From Actinoallomurus liliacearum (GTDB taxonomy: Bacteria; Actinomycetota; Actinomycetes; Streptosporangiales; Streptosporangiaceae): a stretch of DNA of 64,000 bases. The first letter of the stretch is position 1, and each line of letters begins with the position of its first letter. The stretch covers positions 124,001-188,000 of the forward strand of contig NZ_BAABHJ010000001.1 of assembly GCF_039542035.1 (NCBI RefSeq), read 5' to 3'. The notes beneath the pieces were generated by a model that saw nothing but the letters and a program-made list of their open reading frames with translations, had not been told where the DNA came from and made no database searches. Positions 33,579 to 42,567 of the stretch are shown piece by piece. The translations under genes and the position numbers were made by a program.

Positions 33579-34527
33579 GAGCCTGTCCTCAAAGTGGGTC
33601 CGGGTGATCTGGTTTGATCTTGCCTCGTGGTGCGCAGGCATGAGCTGACCGATGAGCAGTGGCAGGCGATCGAGCCGTTGCTGCCCCCGTCCGGGGCGAA
33701 CGGCCGTCCCCGGGTGGATGACCGCCGAGTGATCAACGGGATGTTGTTCAAGGCCAAGACCGGGGTGGCCTGGCGGGATCTGCCCGAGCGGTACGGGCCG
33801 TGGAAGACGGTCTATAACCGGTTCTGGCGCTGGTCCCGTAACGGCACGCTGACCATGCTGGTCTCCCGGGTGCGGGTGATCGCCGAGGCGATCGATGAGC
33901 TGGACCGGGAGGTGTCGGTGGACTCCAGCATTGTGCGTGCTCATCAGCACGCCGCCGGAGCCCGGCGCCGGCCGGCCGGCCACACAGGGGGCCCGTCCCC
34001 GCGCCGGGCACACAGAACCAGTTGATCATGCTATCGGCCGATCCCGGGGCGGGCCCGACCACCAAGATCCACCTGGCCTGTGACGGGCATGGCCGGCCGC
34101 TGTCGGTCGTGCTGACCGGCGGAAACATCAACGACTGCACCATGTTCGAGCAGGTGATGGCCGGGATCTGTATCCCCCGGTCATCCCCGCACCCGCCCGG
34201 GACGACCCTGGCGGCGCCCGGTCCGGGTGATCGCCGACAAGGGTTACAGCTCCCGCGCGATCCGCGCCTGGCTGCGCCGGCGTGGCATCGCCGCGACCAT
34301 CCCCGAACGACGTGACCAGCGGGCCGGCCGCCTGCGCCGCGGCTCGGCGGGCGGCCGGCCACCCGCCTTCGACGCCCAGATCTACCGGCGGCGCAACGTG
34401 GTCGAACGCTGCTTCGCCCGTCTCAAGCAATACCGCGCCATCGCCACCCGCTACGACAAGACCGCCCTGTCCTACCAGGGCATGCTCGACCTGGCCACCC
34501 TGCTCATGTGGCTTTGAGGACAGGCTC
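33579..34527 (+). mobile_element. IS5-family insertion sequence (IS427-like), 949 bp
   Basis: Perfect 16-bp terminal inverted repeats, GAGCCTGTCCTCAAAG at 33579-33594 and its complement at 34512-34527, are flanked on both sides by TA, the 2-bp target duplication of this IS5 subgroup. The transposase fills the element and its stop lies in the right repeat. The ends are intact, so it could be mobilised in trans, but the reading frame is broken. It is inserted between the CsbD-like and MerR-like genes. Confidence 0.9.
33627..34517 (+). pseudogene. IS5-family transposase split over three frames
   Basis: The first frame reads ELTDEQWQAIEPLLPPSGAN and reaches VSVDSSIVRAHQHAAGARRR, holding the first catalytic Asp. 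A second frame supplies EPVDHAIGRSRGG. A third supplies TTKIHLACDGHGRPLSVVLT, then GGNINDCTMFE. A last shift gives VIADKGYSSRAIRAWLRRRG with the second Asp and RRRNVVERCFARLKQYRAIA with the catalytic Glu. IS427-type elements use one programmed frameshift, but three shifts mean decay or sequence error. Confidence 0.85.
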
Positions 34528-34668
34528 TAGCGGGAATTCCCGGCCGTATATGACCACGGCCCCGGCTGCGCGGGTAGCCGTCTCGGCCGGGATTTTCGGG
34601 GCTGGTCATGGGTCGCGCTCTCCGGTCTTGGCCGATCCGCTCACGCCGCTCGGTCCCGCCGCGCAGGT

Positions 34669-34989
34669 TCAGTTGGTTTGGGGTGTCTGGGTGTTGTTGA
34701 GGCGTTGGGCTTCGGCGAGTTGGTCTTCGAGGATGATGATGCGGCAGGCGGCGTCCAGGGGCATGCCCTCGTCAATAAGTTGGCGGGCGCGGGCGGCCAG
34801 GCGGAGTTGGTAGCGGGAGTAGCGGCGGTGCCCGCCGGGCGAGCGCTGCGGGGCGATCAGTTTCGCCTCGTCCAGGCTGCGCAGGAAACCGGGGGTGGTG
34901 CCGAGCATCTCCGCGGCACGGCCCATGGTGTAGGCGGGGTAGTCCTCATCGTCGAGTTTGTCGGCCATGTGCTGCTGGGCTGGGTCCAT
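34669..34989 (-). CDS. MerR-family helix-turn-helix regulator, short form
   Basis: DNA-binding protein of 106 aa. The winged helix reads YTMGRAAEMLGTTPGFLRSL, then DEAKLIAPQRSPGGHRRYSR, followed by a helix (LRLAARARQLIDEGMPLDAA) and a short tail without an effector domain. ATG at 34989 is supported by GGAGG four bases upstream. A very stable hairpin lies 19 bases before the start. Its target is unknown and no divergent partner gene is seen. Confidence 0.85.
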   Translation of the reverse strand: MDPAQQHMADKLDDEDYPAYTMGRAAEMLGTTPGFLRSLDEAKLIAPQRSPGGHRRYSRYQLRLAARARQLIDEGMPLDAACRIIILEDQLAEAQRLNNTQTPQTN

Positions 34990-35007
34990 TGAGCCTCCAC
35001 ATCATGA

Positions 35008-35036
35008 GGGGCCCCGGCGCCATGCGCCGGGGCCCC
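35008..35036 (-). terminator. 13-bp hairpin in the leader of the MerR-like gene
   Basis: GGGGCCCCGGCGC and its exact complement around a CAT loop. It lies upstream of the MerR ribosome site, not after a gene on this strand, so it is more likely an attenuator or leader structure than a plain terminator. Confidence 0.5.
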
Positions 35037-35791
35037 AGGGTTTTGGGTAACACCACCTACCGACGATGACGTCGGCTTGTCGTTTCCGCACCGGCCACCT
35101 GAAGCGGCGAAGGGTGCGGGGATCGCGTAAGCGTGACCGAAGACCACCTCTCGTTCTGATGGGACTGCGGTACCCGCGCGGCCAGACACAACCAGCGGCG
35201 GGCGATCCGACGGCGTATGCCCCTCCCCTTCTCCTCTGATCTTCCTCATACCTTTCCTGCCGGCCTAGGACCTTCTAAGACCCACGAGCCCGGTCTCAGC
35301 GCGTCCGACGGCCGCTTGCCACCGTCCGGAGCCACTTACCATTCCTTAGCCCCGGCGCACCTGACGTCGTGCTCACCATGTTCACGGGTAGTTCGCTGTC
35401 TCCCGTGCCTCTTTGATGTTCTCTCGTCTCGCGACATCGGGAACACTACCCACCCCGACAGCGAATGTCTACTCCGGCCACATAAGATTTTCTCTGGTTC
35501 TCCGTCACCGCGCCTCCCCCACCGGTGAGGCGCCCCAGCCCACGGTGTCCTCGCCCCGACGTCTGGCCAGTTCTAGGGGGCAGCCAAGGTAAGCCGAAAA
35601 GGGGCAACGCCCTGGTCAGAGGGGCGCCCAGCGGGGATAGGTCATGGCCATACCGTCGTCGCGGATCAGGAGCAGACCAGGATCAGTGGTCGACGGTCAG
35701 GTGACGCAGGGCACTCTGCTTGTCGGGGTCCCCGTAGCAATCGCCGAAAATCCAACGAAGCTATAAGTGACCTGCCGAGACGCTGGGGAGA
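35037..35791. other. long region without recognised gene
   Basis: About 755 bases. The right part of the MerR leader and promoter should lie near 35040-35200. The stretch 35560-35640 is purine-rich with several short self-complementary segments, but I could not match it to a known RNA family. No convincing coding frame. Confidence 0.4.
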
Positions 35792-35947
35792 TCAGAGGTC
35801 TTCGACGTAGCTGGCGGCGATGTCGTCGGGTGGGTTGGTGTAGAGGCGGAGGTAGCGGTCGTTGGCGTGGCCGAGTCGGCGTTCGAGTTCGGCGCGGTTG
35901 TGGCCTGATGTTTCCGAGAGCCGGTAGCCGAAGGTGTGACGCAGGCC
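35792..35947 (-). pseudogene. tyrosine recombinase (integrase) 3' fragment
   Basis: The minus strand reads GLRHTFGYRLSETSGHNRAE, then LERRLGHANDRYLRLYTNPP, and ends EDL-stop. It holds the catalytic RH pair, the LGH motif and the nucleophile Tyr of tyrosine recombinases. A stop codon at 35950 closes the frame, and nothing earlier in the protein is present. It is a relic of an integrated element. Confidence 0.75.
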
Positions 35948-36084
35948 CTAGCATTCCCCCGAGGACCACGATCCCGCGCCAACGCGACTCGCCTCCCGCC
36001 ATGGCCACCATCCTGACGGTCGTGGGCGCCGGACGGACCGCATGAGTGCAAACCGTGACCGAAGAACAGAGATCGCCGGCCTGC

Positions 36085-36692
36085 TCAGCAGACCTCGGCG
36101 AACACCTCCTCACCCAGCCCGAGCGAGCGGACGGTGGTCAGCTTGCCGATCTCCACCAGCAGCGTGTCCAACCCCAACGGTCCCGGATCGGACTTCAGCT
36201 CCGCCAGCAGCCGGGGTTTGCCCAGCAGGTCCTCGAGGCGGCCGCCCGCTCCAGCTGCCCGTCGGTTGGTGGTTCGACGTGCTCGCTGCGGCACCGCTGC
36301 CGCACTGCTTCGGCCAGCCGGCCCCGGTCGATCTCTACCGGGCAGACCTCATCGGCCAGCCATTGCGCCCAGCGTTCCTCATCGGCCTCGCTCGGCGGCG
36401 GCGTCCCGTACGCCTTGCGGATCTGTGCCCGGTGATATTTGATCGTCCGGCCGCGCCAGGAGTACTTGGCGAACAACGCCGTGTCCACTTTCACTTGCGA
36501 CGCGACGTACTCCACCGCAGCCGTGGGAACTTCTTCCGCGTACGCGGGGAACCGGTCCTCGATCTCATAGAACTTCAAGATCAAGCTGAAGCCCAGCCGA
36601 GTCGCCCCGGTCTTGTTCCCCACCAACTCCCAGTCGGCCTCGACCAACGTCCACGCCTCGATCAGCTCGTCCGGATCCCACTGTTTACGCAC
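36085..36692 (-). pseudogene. Tn3-family transposase N-terminal fragment
   Basis: MRKQWDPDELIEAWTLVEAD, then WELVGNKTGATRLGFSLILK, is the DUF4158 N-terminal domain of Tn3-type transposases. It runs to about residue 150. A frameshift near 36250 moves the continuation (EDLLGKPRLLAELKSDPGPL, then LGLGEEVFAEV) to another frame, which stops at 36085. The catalytic domain is absent. Confidence 0.82.
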
Positions 36693-36860
36693 CGGGCACG
36701 CTTCTCCCCGCGACCGTGAATCCCCGACGAACGCGAATCACGATCGTGCGGGGGCCGCGGCGGGCGCCGCCCCGGCGCTGCTGACCGACCGGCCCAAGTC
36801 CGGCAGGCCCGGCCTCACCGCCGCAGCCTGCCGGGCATGGTCGCCCGGACCCGGGTGCGC

Positions 36861-37221
36861 TCACCTGCTCAGGCGCTGGCGGATCGCGCGGCGCTCACCT
36901 TGTTCACGGGTGAGGGCCTGCCGATGGACCTCGGGATCGCGGTGAACTTCGATGGCCGCGCGCACGATCGCAGCCAAGATGTCCGGGGGCAGGGCCTCGG
37001 CCTGGGTGGTGGCGGTGCCGGAGAACGAGCGCCGATCGGTCGTCTTGGGGGGAGCCGTCGGCAGGTTGTAGGTCACGACCTGCTCGGGCGGTGACCGCGA
37101 CGCGCTCGAACTCAACCTCGGCGCCCCCAGCGGCCGCGAACGCGATGACGTCCTCGGCCAGGGACGTGAAGAGGTGCTCACCGCTCGGGTCAGGGTCCCC
37201 GGCGTTTCTCTGGGGCATCAC
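36861..37221 (-). pseudogene. frameshifted gene fragment of unknown function
   Basis: One frame starts EHLFTSLAEDVIAFAAAGGA, then EVEFERVAVT. The continuation EQVVTYNLPTAPPKTTDRRS, then FSGTATTQAEALPPDILAAI, lies in a neighbouring frame and reads like real protein to its stop at 36861. The junction is near 37085. I do not recognise the family. Third-position bias supports former coding, and the place next to a transposase relic suggests mobile-element cargo. Confidence 0.4.
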
Positions 37222-37522
37222 GAGTGTGCGGTCAGAGTTTCGGCACGTCAGAAGCGGCCACCTGCGTCGGCTGGGTGGCGCCAGAACTTATCGATCGCGC
37301 CCTCAGCACCGCCCGACACGCGTCACCCTTTGCTGCGAGTCGCGTACACACCGTTATCATTCCTCGTGCTGCCGTACGCAGCACCAACGGAGGGGACGAC
37401 CGCGGGACCAGCGACGACGGGACGTTCACTCTTGTGTGTTCAGGGACCGCGTTGAAGGCCGCTCACCACGATCACCGCATCGGATGCGCCCCCGCGAAGC
37501 CCACCAACGACAAGAGACGATC
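37190..37522. other. no gene recognised; promoter region of the 37523 gene
   Basis: About 330 bases with stops in all frames and lower GC around 37300-37400. It should hold the promoter of the secreted protein gene. Confidence 0.4.
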
Positions 37523-38095
37523 ATGAACCTACTTATCGCTGCCCGAGACGTCCTACCGGCTGCGTTCGCCGCCGCCCTGGCGATCACCATGTCGCCGGCG
37601 TCGGCCGAGCCAAGGCCCAACCTGGATCTGATCAACAAGATGGACGGCAGCCGTCTGGCCCTCAGCAGTAACAGCACCGCCGAGGGCGCCACCGCCATCA
37701 CCCTGCGCGACCCGGCCTGGAAATACTCGACCGAACAGTGGGACGCGGAGGAGACCCCGACCCCCGACGAGCCGGGCGGGTGGACCGCGGTCTACAAGAA
37801 CCGGGCCGCCAACAAGTGTTTGCAACCCGCATCCGCCAGCCCCGGGCGCGGCACTCAGGTCATCGTCCAGACCTGCAACGGCTCCGACCTTCAAAAGTGG
37901 TTGCTCGAGCCCGAGAAAGTCAACGACGCGTACACCGGCTGGTGGATGTGGCGGCCCAAGGTCAACCGTAACGTCGCCCTCAGCCTGGCGCGCTACAACG
38001 ACGGCAGCTGGGACACCCTTTACCTCGACACCGCCTACCCCAGCAACGACCGGCTCTGGAGCAGCGACGCCAACGACAGCTCCTGGAGTTCGTGA
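37523..38095 (+). CDS. secreted protein with a partial ricin-type lectin fold
   Basis: Predicted secreted protein of 190 aa. The signal peptide (ARDVLPAAFAAALAITMSPA, then SA) is cleaved near residue 28. The mature part holds one clear trefoil subrepeat (KCLQPASASPGRGTQVIVQT, then CNGSDLQKWLLEP). Looser repeats lie around it (NKMDGSRLALSS, NRNVALSLARYNDG). Only one QxW-type core is well kept, so sugar binding is uncertain. AAGAGACG precedes the ATG. Product ends SSWSS. Not closely similar to the lectin at 22977. Confidence 0.72.
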   Translation: MNLLIAARDVLPAAFAAALAITMSPASAEPRPNLDLINKMDGSRLALSSNSTAEGATAITLRDPAWKYSTEQWDAEETPTPDEPGGWTAVYKNRAANKCLQPASASPGRGTQVIVQTCNGSDLQKWLLEPEKVNDAYTGWWMWRPKVNRNVALSLARYNDGSWDTLYLDTAYPSNDRLWSSDANDSSWSS

Positions 38096-38535
38096 CCGCA
38101 CCGCGGGTCCAGCCGTCATACCAGTCGGAGAGAACGAAGAGCTTCAGCCCAGGCCCGGCCCCTGAGGAGGGAGTACCGGCAAGCCGGAGACCGTGACCAT
38201 GCTGGGCGCTGGATGGGACAGACCCACCTCGCCTGGTTCCCCGAATCCCCGGATGCGGCCTCCAGTGCCCCGCGCTCCTCCGATACACCGGGCCCCGGAA
38301 AGGACGGGTCACGCGCAGGGCCGAAGCGGCGGGCATGCGCGCCAGTCGCACGGTGCCCGTGTTCGTCAATCGCGGCGGGAGCACCACGACCCGCCTATTT
38401 ACCTTGGACAGGGACCGACCGGGTGGCCGGTGGGCGGCTGCCCACCGGTCATCCCCGGCCGGGCCGGCCGACGATGCCCACCGGTGGCCGTCTAATCGAC
38501 GGTGTTCCGGCGGGTTCGCCGTCCAGGCTCGGAGA
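38096..38535. other. intergenic region with a hairpin, no gene recognised
   Basis: About 440 bases between convergent genes. It holds the hairpin at 38427-38448 and GC-rich spacer. No coding frame with normal codon bias. Confidence 0.45.
38427..38448 (-). terminator. hairpin downstream of the 38536 gene
   Basis: CCGGTGGGC and GCCCACCGG form a perfect 9-bp stem with a 4-base loop. The same core forms a longer palindrome at 41588, so both ends of the secreted-protein cluster carry related structures. Confidence 0.55.
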
Positions 38536-39879
38536 TCAGTGGTTTCGGGTGGCTCGGGACAGCCGCAGCGTGCTGCCGCCGCCTGCCGGGGTGTCGGCCC
38601 CGACGGGGGTGCTGGCGGTGGGTCGGTCGGATTGGCAGCGTTGTTTCTCTGCGGGGGTGAGCGGGCCGGTGCGCTGGTAGAAGCGGTCGGTGAGATCGGG
38701 GGCGGGGTAGTCCAGGACGGTGTGCAGGCGCCATTGGGTGTGTGGGTCGTCGGGATCCGGTGAGGTGGTGAACCAGCCTTCGGTGCGTCGGCGGCCGGCC
38801 TGGGTCTCGATCCAGGCGACTTCGGCGGGCTTGACGATCTCGCTGATGTTGTGGGTGATGTCGGTCGTCCAGCGCGGGCTCGTGCGTGTTCCGGCGGTGA
38901 ACTGTCTGGCCATGTTGGTAGTGGTGGATCCGGTGCCGGGGAGTCCGGCGAGGGCGGGCAGGTCGCCGTAGGAGCGTCCGGTGAAGGGGACCGGGCGGGT
39001 GCGGGTGAGGGTGTTGCGGGTGCAGTTGATGTAGACGTCGCCGTTCAGTTGTGCGGGTTCGAAGTAGGCGTAGGAGTAGGCGGCTTCGGGGGTGAAGGTG
39101 CACGCGCCCGGTGCGCCGGCGCACTGGGCCACCGCGTCGGCGACGCTCCGGCGGTCGTTGCCCCGGAATGCCTCCGAGGTCGGCAGCGCGGTTTTGGGAA
39201 TGGTCTTGTCCACCGGCGGTGGAATCTGCGTGGCCTGGACTTTGGCGATCAGTGGGCCGCACCATCCGGTGGCGTTGGCGGAGGCGGGCACCTGGGAGGT
39301 GAAGGTGAGCAGGGGCTCGGTCTCCCCGGCGGTGAAGGTGTAGGTCTGCCCGATGCGCCAGACGCCTTTGCCGAGTGTGTTGGCCTTCTTGTCCGGGTCC
39401 GGGGCGGTGGTCCGCTCACTGACCGGGCCGCCAGCGCCTTGAACGGTGTAGGCCTGGCCTTGGGCGACGGCTGCCGGGGCGCATTTGGTGGCGATGCCGG
39501 GGCTGTCGTCGAAGGTGACGGTGACCTTGGCGCCGGGGCGCACGCCGCGGAGCCGCTGCTTGAACGCCGACTCCCGTGCCGGGAGGCGCAGCATGACGGC
39601 GGGTTTGTGGTCCGGGTGGCCGGAGACGGTTCCCGGATAGCGCCCGACGCCGCCCACGGTGCCGGCTCCATCGGTCGAGCCGACCGACCAGCCCTTGACC
39701 GCCGTGAAGTCCGGGCCGTCGCCGACGATGGCGGGCTGGGTGAAGTCGCCGTTGATGACGGCGACCGGGGTACTGGCGGGCGGGTCGGCGTATGCGAGCG
39801 AGGCGGGAAGGCCCAGGCCCAGGCCGGCGGTGGTGGCGGCGGTCCCCACGGCCCAGACGCGCAGGTGCGGTGTCTTCAC
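38536..39879 (-). CDS. secreted two-domain protein, function unknown
   Basis: Protein of 447 aa with a signal peptide (TAATTAGLGLGLPASLAYA). Residues about 35-215 resemble a DUF642-like galactose-binding beta-sandwich (VAVINGDFTQPAIVGDG; FTAVKGWSVGSTDG; VRPGAKVTVTFDDSPG). Residues about 235-420 form a second domain shared with the downstream 39913 product: AFRG...VAQCAGAPGACTF, then DVYINCTRNTLTRTRPV and RWTTDITHN...WIE...RRTEGWF. The Thr/Ser-rich alternating strands recall aerolysin/ETX-MTX-type beta proteins, which is inference only. It ends the cluster before a hairpin. Gene order suggests co-expression with 39913 and 40836. Confidence 0.75.
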   Translation of the reverse strand: MKTPHLRVWAVGTAATTAGLGLGLPASLAYADPPASTPVAVINGDFTQPAIVGDGPDFTAVKGWSVGSTDGAGTVGGVGRYPGTVSGHPDHKPAVMLRLPARESAFKQRLRGVRPGAKVTVTFDDSPGIATKCAPAAVAQGQAYTVQGAGGPVSERTTAPDPDKKANTLGKGVWRIGQTYTFTAGETEPLLTFTSQVPASANATGWCGPLIAKVQATQIPPPVDKTIPKTALPTSEAFRGNDRRSVADAVAQCAGAPGACTFTPEAAYSYAYFEPAQLNGDVYINCTRNTLTRTRPVPFTGRSYGDLPALAGLPGTGSTTTNMARQFTAGTRTSPRWTTDITHNISEIVKPAEVAWIETQAGRRRTEGWFTTSPDPDDPHTQWRLHTVLDYPAPDLTDRFYQRTGPLTPAEKQRCQSDRPTASTPVGADTPAGGGSTLRLSRATRNH

Positions 39880-39912
39880 AATGATCTCCAGGAGATGATG
39901 CCGGAAGGGCGG

Positions 39913-40839
39913 TCAGTAACGCTCGGGGGTCAGCACCGTCCGGTGCGTCAGCCGTGCGCCCGCCGGAAGTGCGGAAATTCTGACCAAGCCGCTCATACGG
40001 GCGCTGCTGTTGTTGATGGTGTCGTCCACGGCCGTCCTGCCCCGGGTGCGCAGCCGGTCGCATGCATTACCGGGCGCGGTGAAGGTGTCGGCGATGAACG
40101 TGCTGGTGTTCACCGTCGAAGGACCGTCGACGACGATGTTGCGGACCTGCAGGCCACCGACGTTGAGCGTGCCGGCGATCCGCCGCATCGCCGAACTCGC
40201 CCCGAAGACGAGAGCGTCACCGGGCTGCACCATGGTGGTGGAGGTGGTGGCCTCGGTGACCTCTGTCGTCCAGGTGTGCTGGTAGGTGAGCTTGAAAGCG
40301 CCTTCGAACGCGCCCTTGACACCGAGCGCGCCCGCCAGCTTGCCGCCGCCGTTGGCTCCCGCTTTGGCGCCGACAGTGGCCGAGGGTCCCTGTTGCTTGT
40401 TCGGCGTGGTGAAGTCCCCGCTGCCTTCGGCGTGCACCGTGGCGGTGACCTCGCCGGAGGCGTTGATCTGCCCCTCGACCGCGAGCTTGCCGGTGATCTC
40501 CCCGCCGAGGTTGTCGGTGCTGCCGGTCTTCAACGTGACCTGGCGCGTCACCGTGATCGGATCCTTGGTGCAGTTGATCATCGCGTTGCCCAGCGACCTC
40601 ACGGCGCTGTAGTACTCACCGGACAAAGCGGTGTCGATGTGGAAGTGGCAGCCGTCGGGATGGGCGGCGCACTGCTCGATCGCCGGCCGAGTCGACGGCA
40701 GCGGCTTGTCGCCCTCGAAGGCCTGCGCGACCGGCAGACCCGGTCGAGGCGCGGCGTAGGCGCCAACCGGCCCGAGCGCGACCAGCGCCGCGGTCACGGG
40801 CAGTGACATCCGCCGGAGGCGGGGCACAGTGATGGTCAT
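39913..40839 (-). CDS. secreted paralogue of the 38536 C-terminal domain
   Basis: Protein of 308 aa with a signal peptide (LPVTAALVALGPVGAYA). The mature part aligns with the second domain of the 38536 product: AFEG...AIEQCAAHPDGCHF, then NAMINCTKDPITVTRQV and a long Gly/Ala/Lys-rich middle. It ends with TWTTEVTEATTSTTMVQPGD, then MRRIAGTLNVGG. The alternating Thr/Val strands again look beta-rich. The ATG at 40839 overlaps the stop of the 40836 gene as ATGA. Function unknown; a toxin-like or surface role is speculative. Confidence 0.75.
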   Translation of the reverse strand: MTITVPRLRRMSLPVTAALVALGPVGAYAAPRPGLPVAQAFEGDKPLPSTRPAIEQCAAHPDGCHFHIDTALSGEYYSAVRSLGNAMINCTKDPITVTRQVTLKTGSTDNLGGEITGKLAVEGQINASGEVTATVHAEGSGDFTTPNKQQGPSATVGAKAGANGGGKLAGALGVKGAFEGAFKLTYQHTWTTEVTEATTSTTMVQPGDALVFGASSAMRRIAGTLNVGGLQVRNIVVDGPSTVNTSTFIADTFTAPGNACDRLRTRGRTAVDDTINNSSARMSGLVRISALPAGARLTHRTVLTPERY

Positions 40840-41366
40840 GAGTGCATCGCCTCGCACAGGCTCGTCAGCTCAGCCGAATCGGAAGACCCCTTGAGCCCGG
40901 GTGGCAGGTCCGCGGCGAACTCCTGGCATGCCCGGTCCATGACCGGGCCCGCGTTGTCCTCAGGAACCGGGTGCATCCCGGCCAGCCCCTCCCGGGCCTG
41001 GTTCATGTCCCGGCGCTGCTCGGCGCCGCCGCCGGTCAGCTCGTCCATGCATTGCTTGGATCCCGGCGGACATTTCTCCGCCTTCTGCTTCGCTGCGGCG
41101 ATGTCCTCCTTCGCCTTCGCGGTGTCCTCTTTAGCGGCCGTACGGTCGGACTCCACGCCCTCGCGTTCCTTCGCCGACGCACCACACGGGTGCGGTTCGC
41201 CATTCGGGCACGGCGTCGGCGTGGGCGTCGGTGGGGGTGGCGGCGCGACGGCGGCAGGAGCTGCGCTCGCCGCCGCCGTGAACACCGATTGATGGGAGCA
41301 GACGCCGGCGATCAGCAGCGCCGACGCGCATGTGGCCAACAGGCCGGTCAGACGAATATTGGGCAT
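40836..41366 (-). CDS. small secreted coiled-coil protein
   Basis: Protein of 176 aa. Signal peptide (LLATCASALLIAGVCSHQSV, then FTAAASA), a Pro/Thr-rich linker (PPPPPTPTPTPCPNGEPHPC) and a charged helical stretch (AKEREGVESDRTAAKEDTAK, then AKEDIAAAKQKAEK). Six cysteines in the mature part could form disulphides. No known family. It is first of a coupled pair with the 39913 gene, so it may assist or bind that product. Confidence 0.75.
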   Translation of the reverse strand: MPNIRLTGLLATCASALLIAGVCSHQSVFTAAASAAPAAVAPPPPPTPTPTPCPNGEPHPCGASAKEREGVESDRTAAKEDTAKAKEDIAAAKQKAEKCPPGSKQCMDELTGGGAEQRRDMNQAREGLAGMHPVPEDNAGPVMDRACQEFAADLPPGLKGSSDSAELTSLCEAMHS

Positions 41367-41587
41367 GTCCTACTTCCAGGGTGTGTGGGCGAGTCGCGGC
41401 GATGGGCGAATACGCGGTCCATCGCGGCGACCCGACGTGCCGGACTGAGCGGCGTCACCTTCCAGGCCGGGCAGGAGTGTGGAACTCACATCGGCCGAGG
41501 TTCGGGCCGCCCGGCGTCCTTACCGGACGCGGTCCCCGAGGCCTGAGGCGCCGGCGGTCGAGGACCGCTCAGCGCGGACCGGCCTTG

Positions 41588-41621
41588 AGATGGCCGGTGG
41601 GCGGCCGCCCACCGGCCATCT
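41588..41621 (-). terminator. perfect 34-bp palindrome after the PDZ gene
   Basis: AGATGGCCGGTGGGCGG and its exact complement meet without a loop, two bases after the stop of the 41624 gene. It shares the CCGGTGGGCGG core with the hairpin at 38427. Confidence 0.8.
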
Positions 41622-41623
41622 GG

Positions 41624-42367
41624 TCAGGCTCCGTCAAGCGTGAGCTGCAACGCCATCGTGGCGCCGTTGCGGTTGATGACCACAGGCACCGTCTGACCGG
41701 CGCGCTTGCCCGCCAGGATCTCGTGGAAAGCGCTCACGGTCGGGGTCGGCTGCCCGTTCAGCGTGGTGATGACGTCGTTCGGCAAGATCCCGGACATCTC
41801 AGCCTTGCTACCGGGCTCGACGTAGTTGACCTTGACACCCCCGCCGCCCGAAGCATTGGCGACGTATCCGCCGAAGATCGCCTGGGCGCCGCCTGCGGTG
41901 ATGTTGACCCGCAACGGCAAGGTCACTCCTTCGAAGGTCAGAGTGCCCGTGAAGGCGCCACCGGCCAGCGGCGCGTCGCTGTTGGCGGCGACATGCACCG
42001 CCCACGGCCGGGTCCAGGTCCAGTTAGTACCGTCCAGCTTGACGGTGGCGGACTTGCCGTCCGGGGTGATGTCGACGGGGCAGATCATCGGGCTCGGACA
42101 GTGCGGGTCCACGCCGGTGATCCGGGTGTACTGCGGAGCCTCGATCCTGGCCTCATCCGGGTGCGACCGCGTCTGGTAGTCCGGCGGGTACTCCACCGTC
42201 TTGGCCGGCCCCGGAGCATCCAGGTCCGGGACGTTCGTCTGCGGGGACGGCGCCTGAACCGGCGTGGCCGCCGCCGTGGGCGTCGCTGCGGTCGCGGACC
42301 CCATACCGGCCCCGGCCAGCCCTGCTCCCATAGCCAGCACCACACATGCCCTCGTACTCGTGCGCAT
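41624..42367 (-). CDS. secreted PDZ-domain protein
   Basis: Protein of 247 aa with a signal peptide (CVVLAMGAGLAGAGMGSATA). The middle (SPMICPVDITPDGKSATVKL) has no known family. Residues about 155-245 form a PDZ domain (VKVNYVEPGSKAEMSGILPN, then DVITTLNGQPTPTVSAFHEI), with the GxxPxD-like loop that binds peptide C-termini. No protease domain is attached, which is unusual for a secreted bacterial PDZ protein. ATG at 42367 is chosen as the signal-peptide start. It precedes the coiled-coil gene on the same strand, with a strong palindrome between them. Confidence 0.82.
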   Translation of the reverse strand: MRTSTRACVVLAMGAGLAGAGMGSATAATPTAAATPVQAPSPQTNVPDLDAPGPAKTVEYPPDYQTRSHPDEARIEAPQYTRITGVDPHCPSPMICPVDITPDGKSATVKLDGTNWTWTRPWAVHVAANSDAPLAGGAFTGTLTFEGVTLPLRVNITAGGAQAIFGGYVANASGGGGVKVNYVEPGSKAEMSGILPNDVITTLNGQPTPTVSAFHEILAGKRAGQTVPVVINRNGATMALQLTLDGA

Positions 42368-42567
42368 CGTGTTCCTTCCCCGCCCCATCGTCTACCCGAG
42401 TGATCGCCTCATGACGGAGGGTAATCGATCATGGAAAGGCCGCCAGGCTGACCCGCCGGACCACTTCATGCACAGCCGGATGACGCCTGCGACAGCCAGA
42501 GCTTCCCCACGAGTGACAGCGGTCATCTGCGGACCGCTTGAGCGCGTGGGACGACCGCACCCGCCGA

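Noticed and set aside
35536..35640. tRNA-derived attachment site near the integrase fragment
   Set aside because: No T-loop or cloverleaf could be drawn, and no direct repeat was found to pair with it.
38851..40806. 651-codon plus-strand frame
   Set aside because: Its product is Gly/Val/Arg-rich without domains and lies opposite two genes with signal peptides and clear paralogy. It is a high-GC shadow frame.
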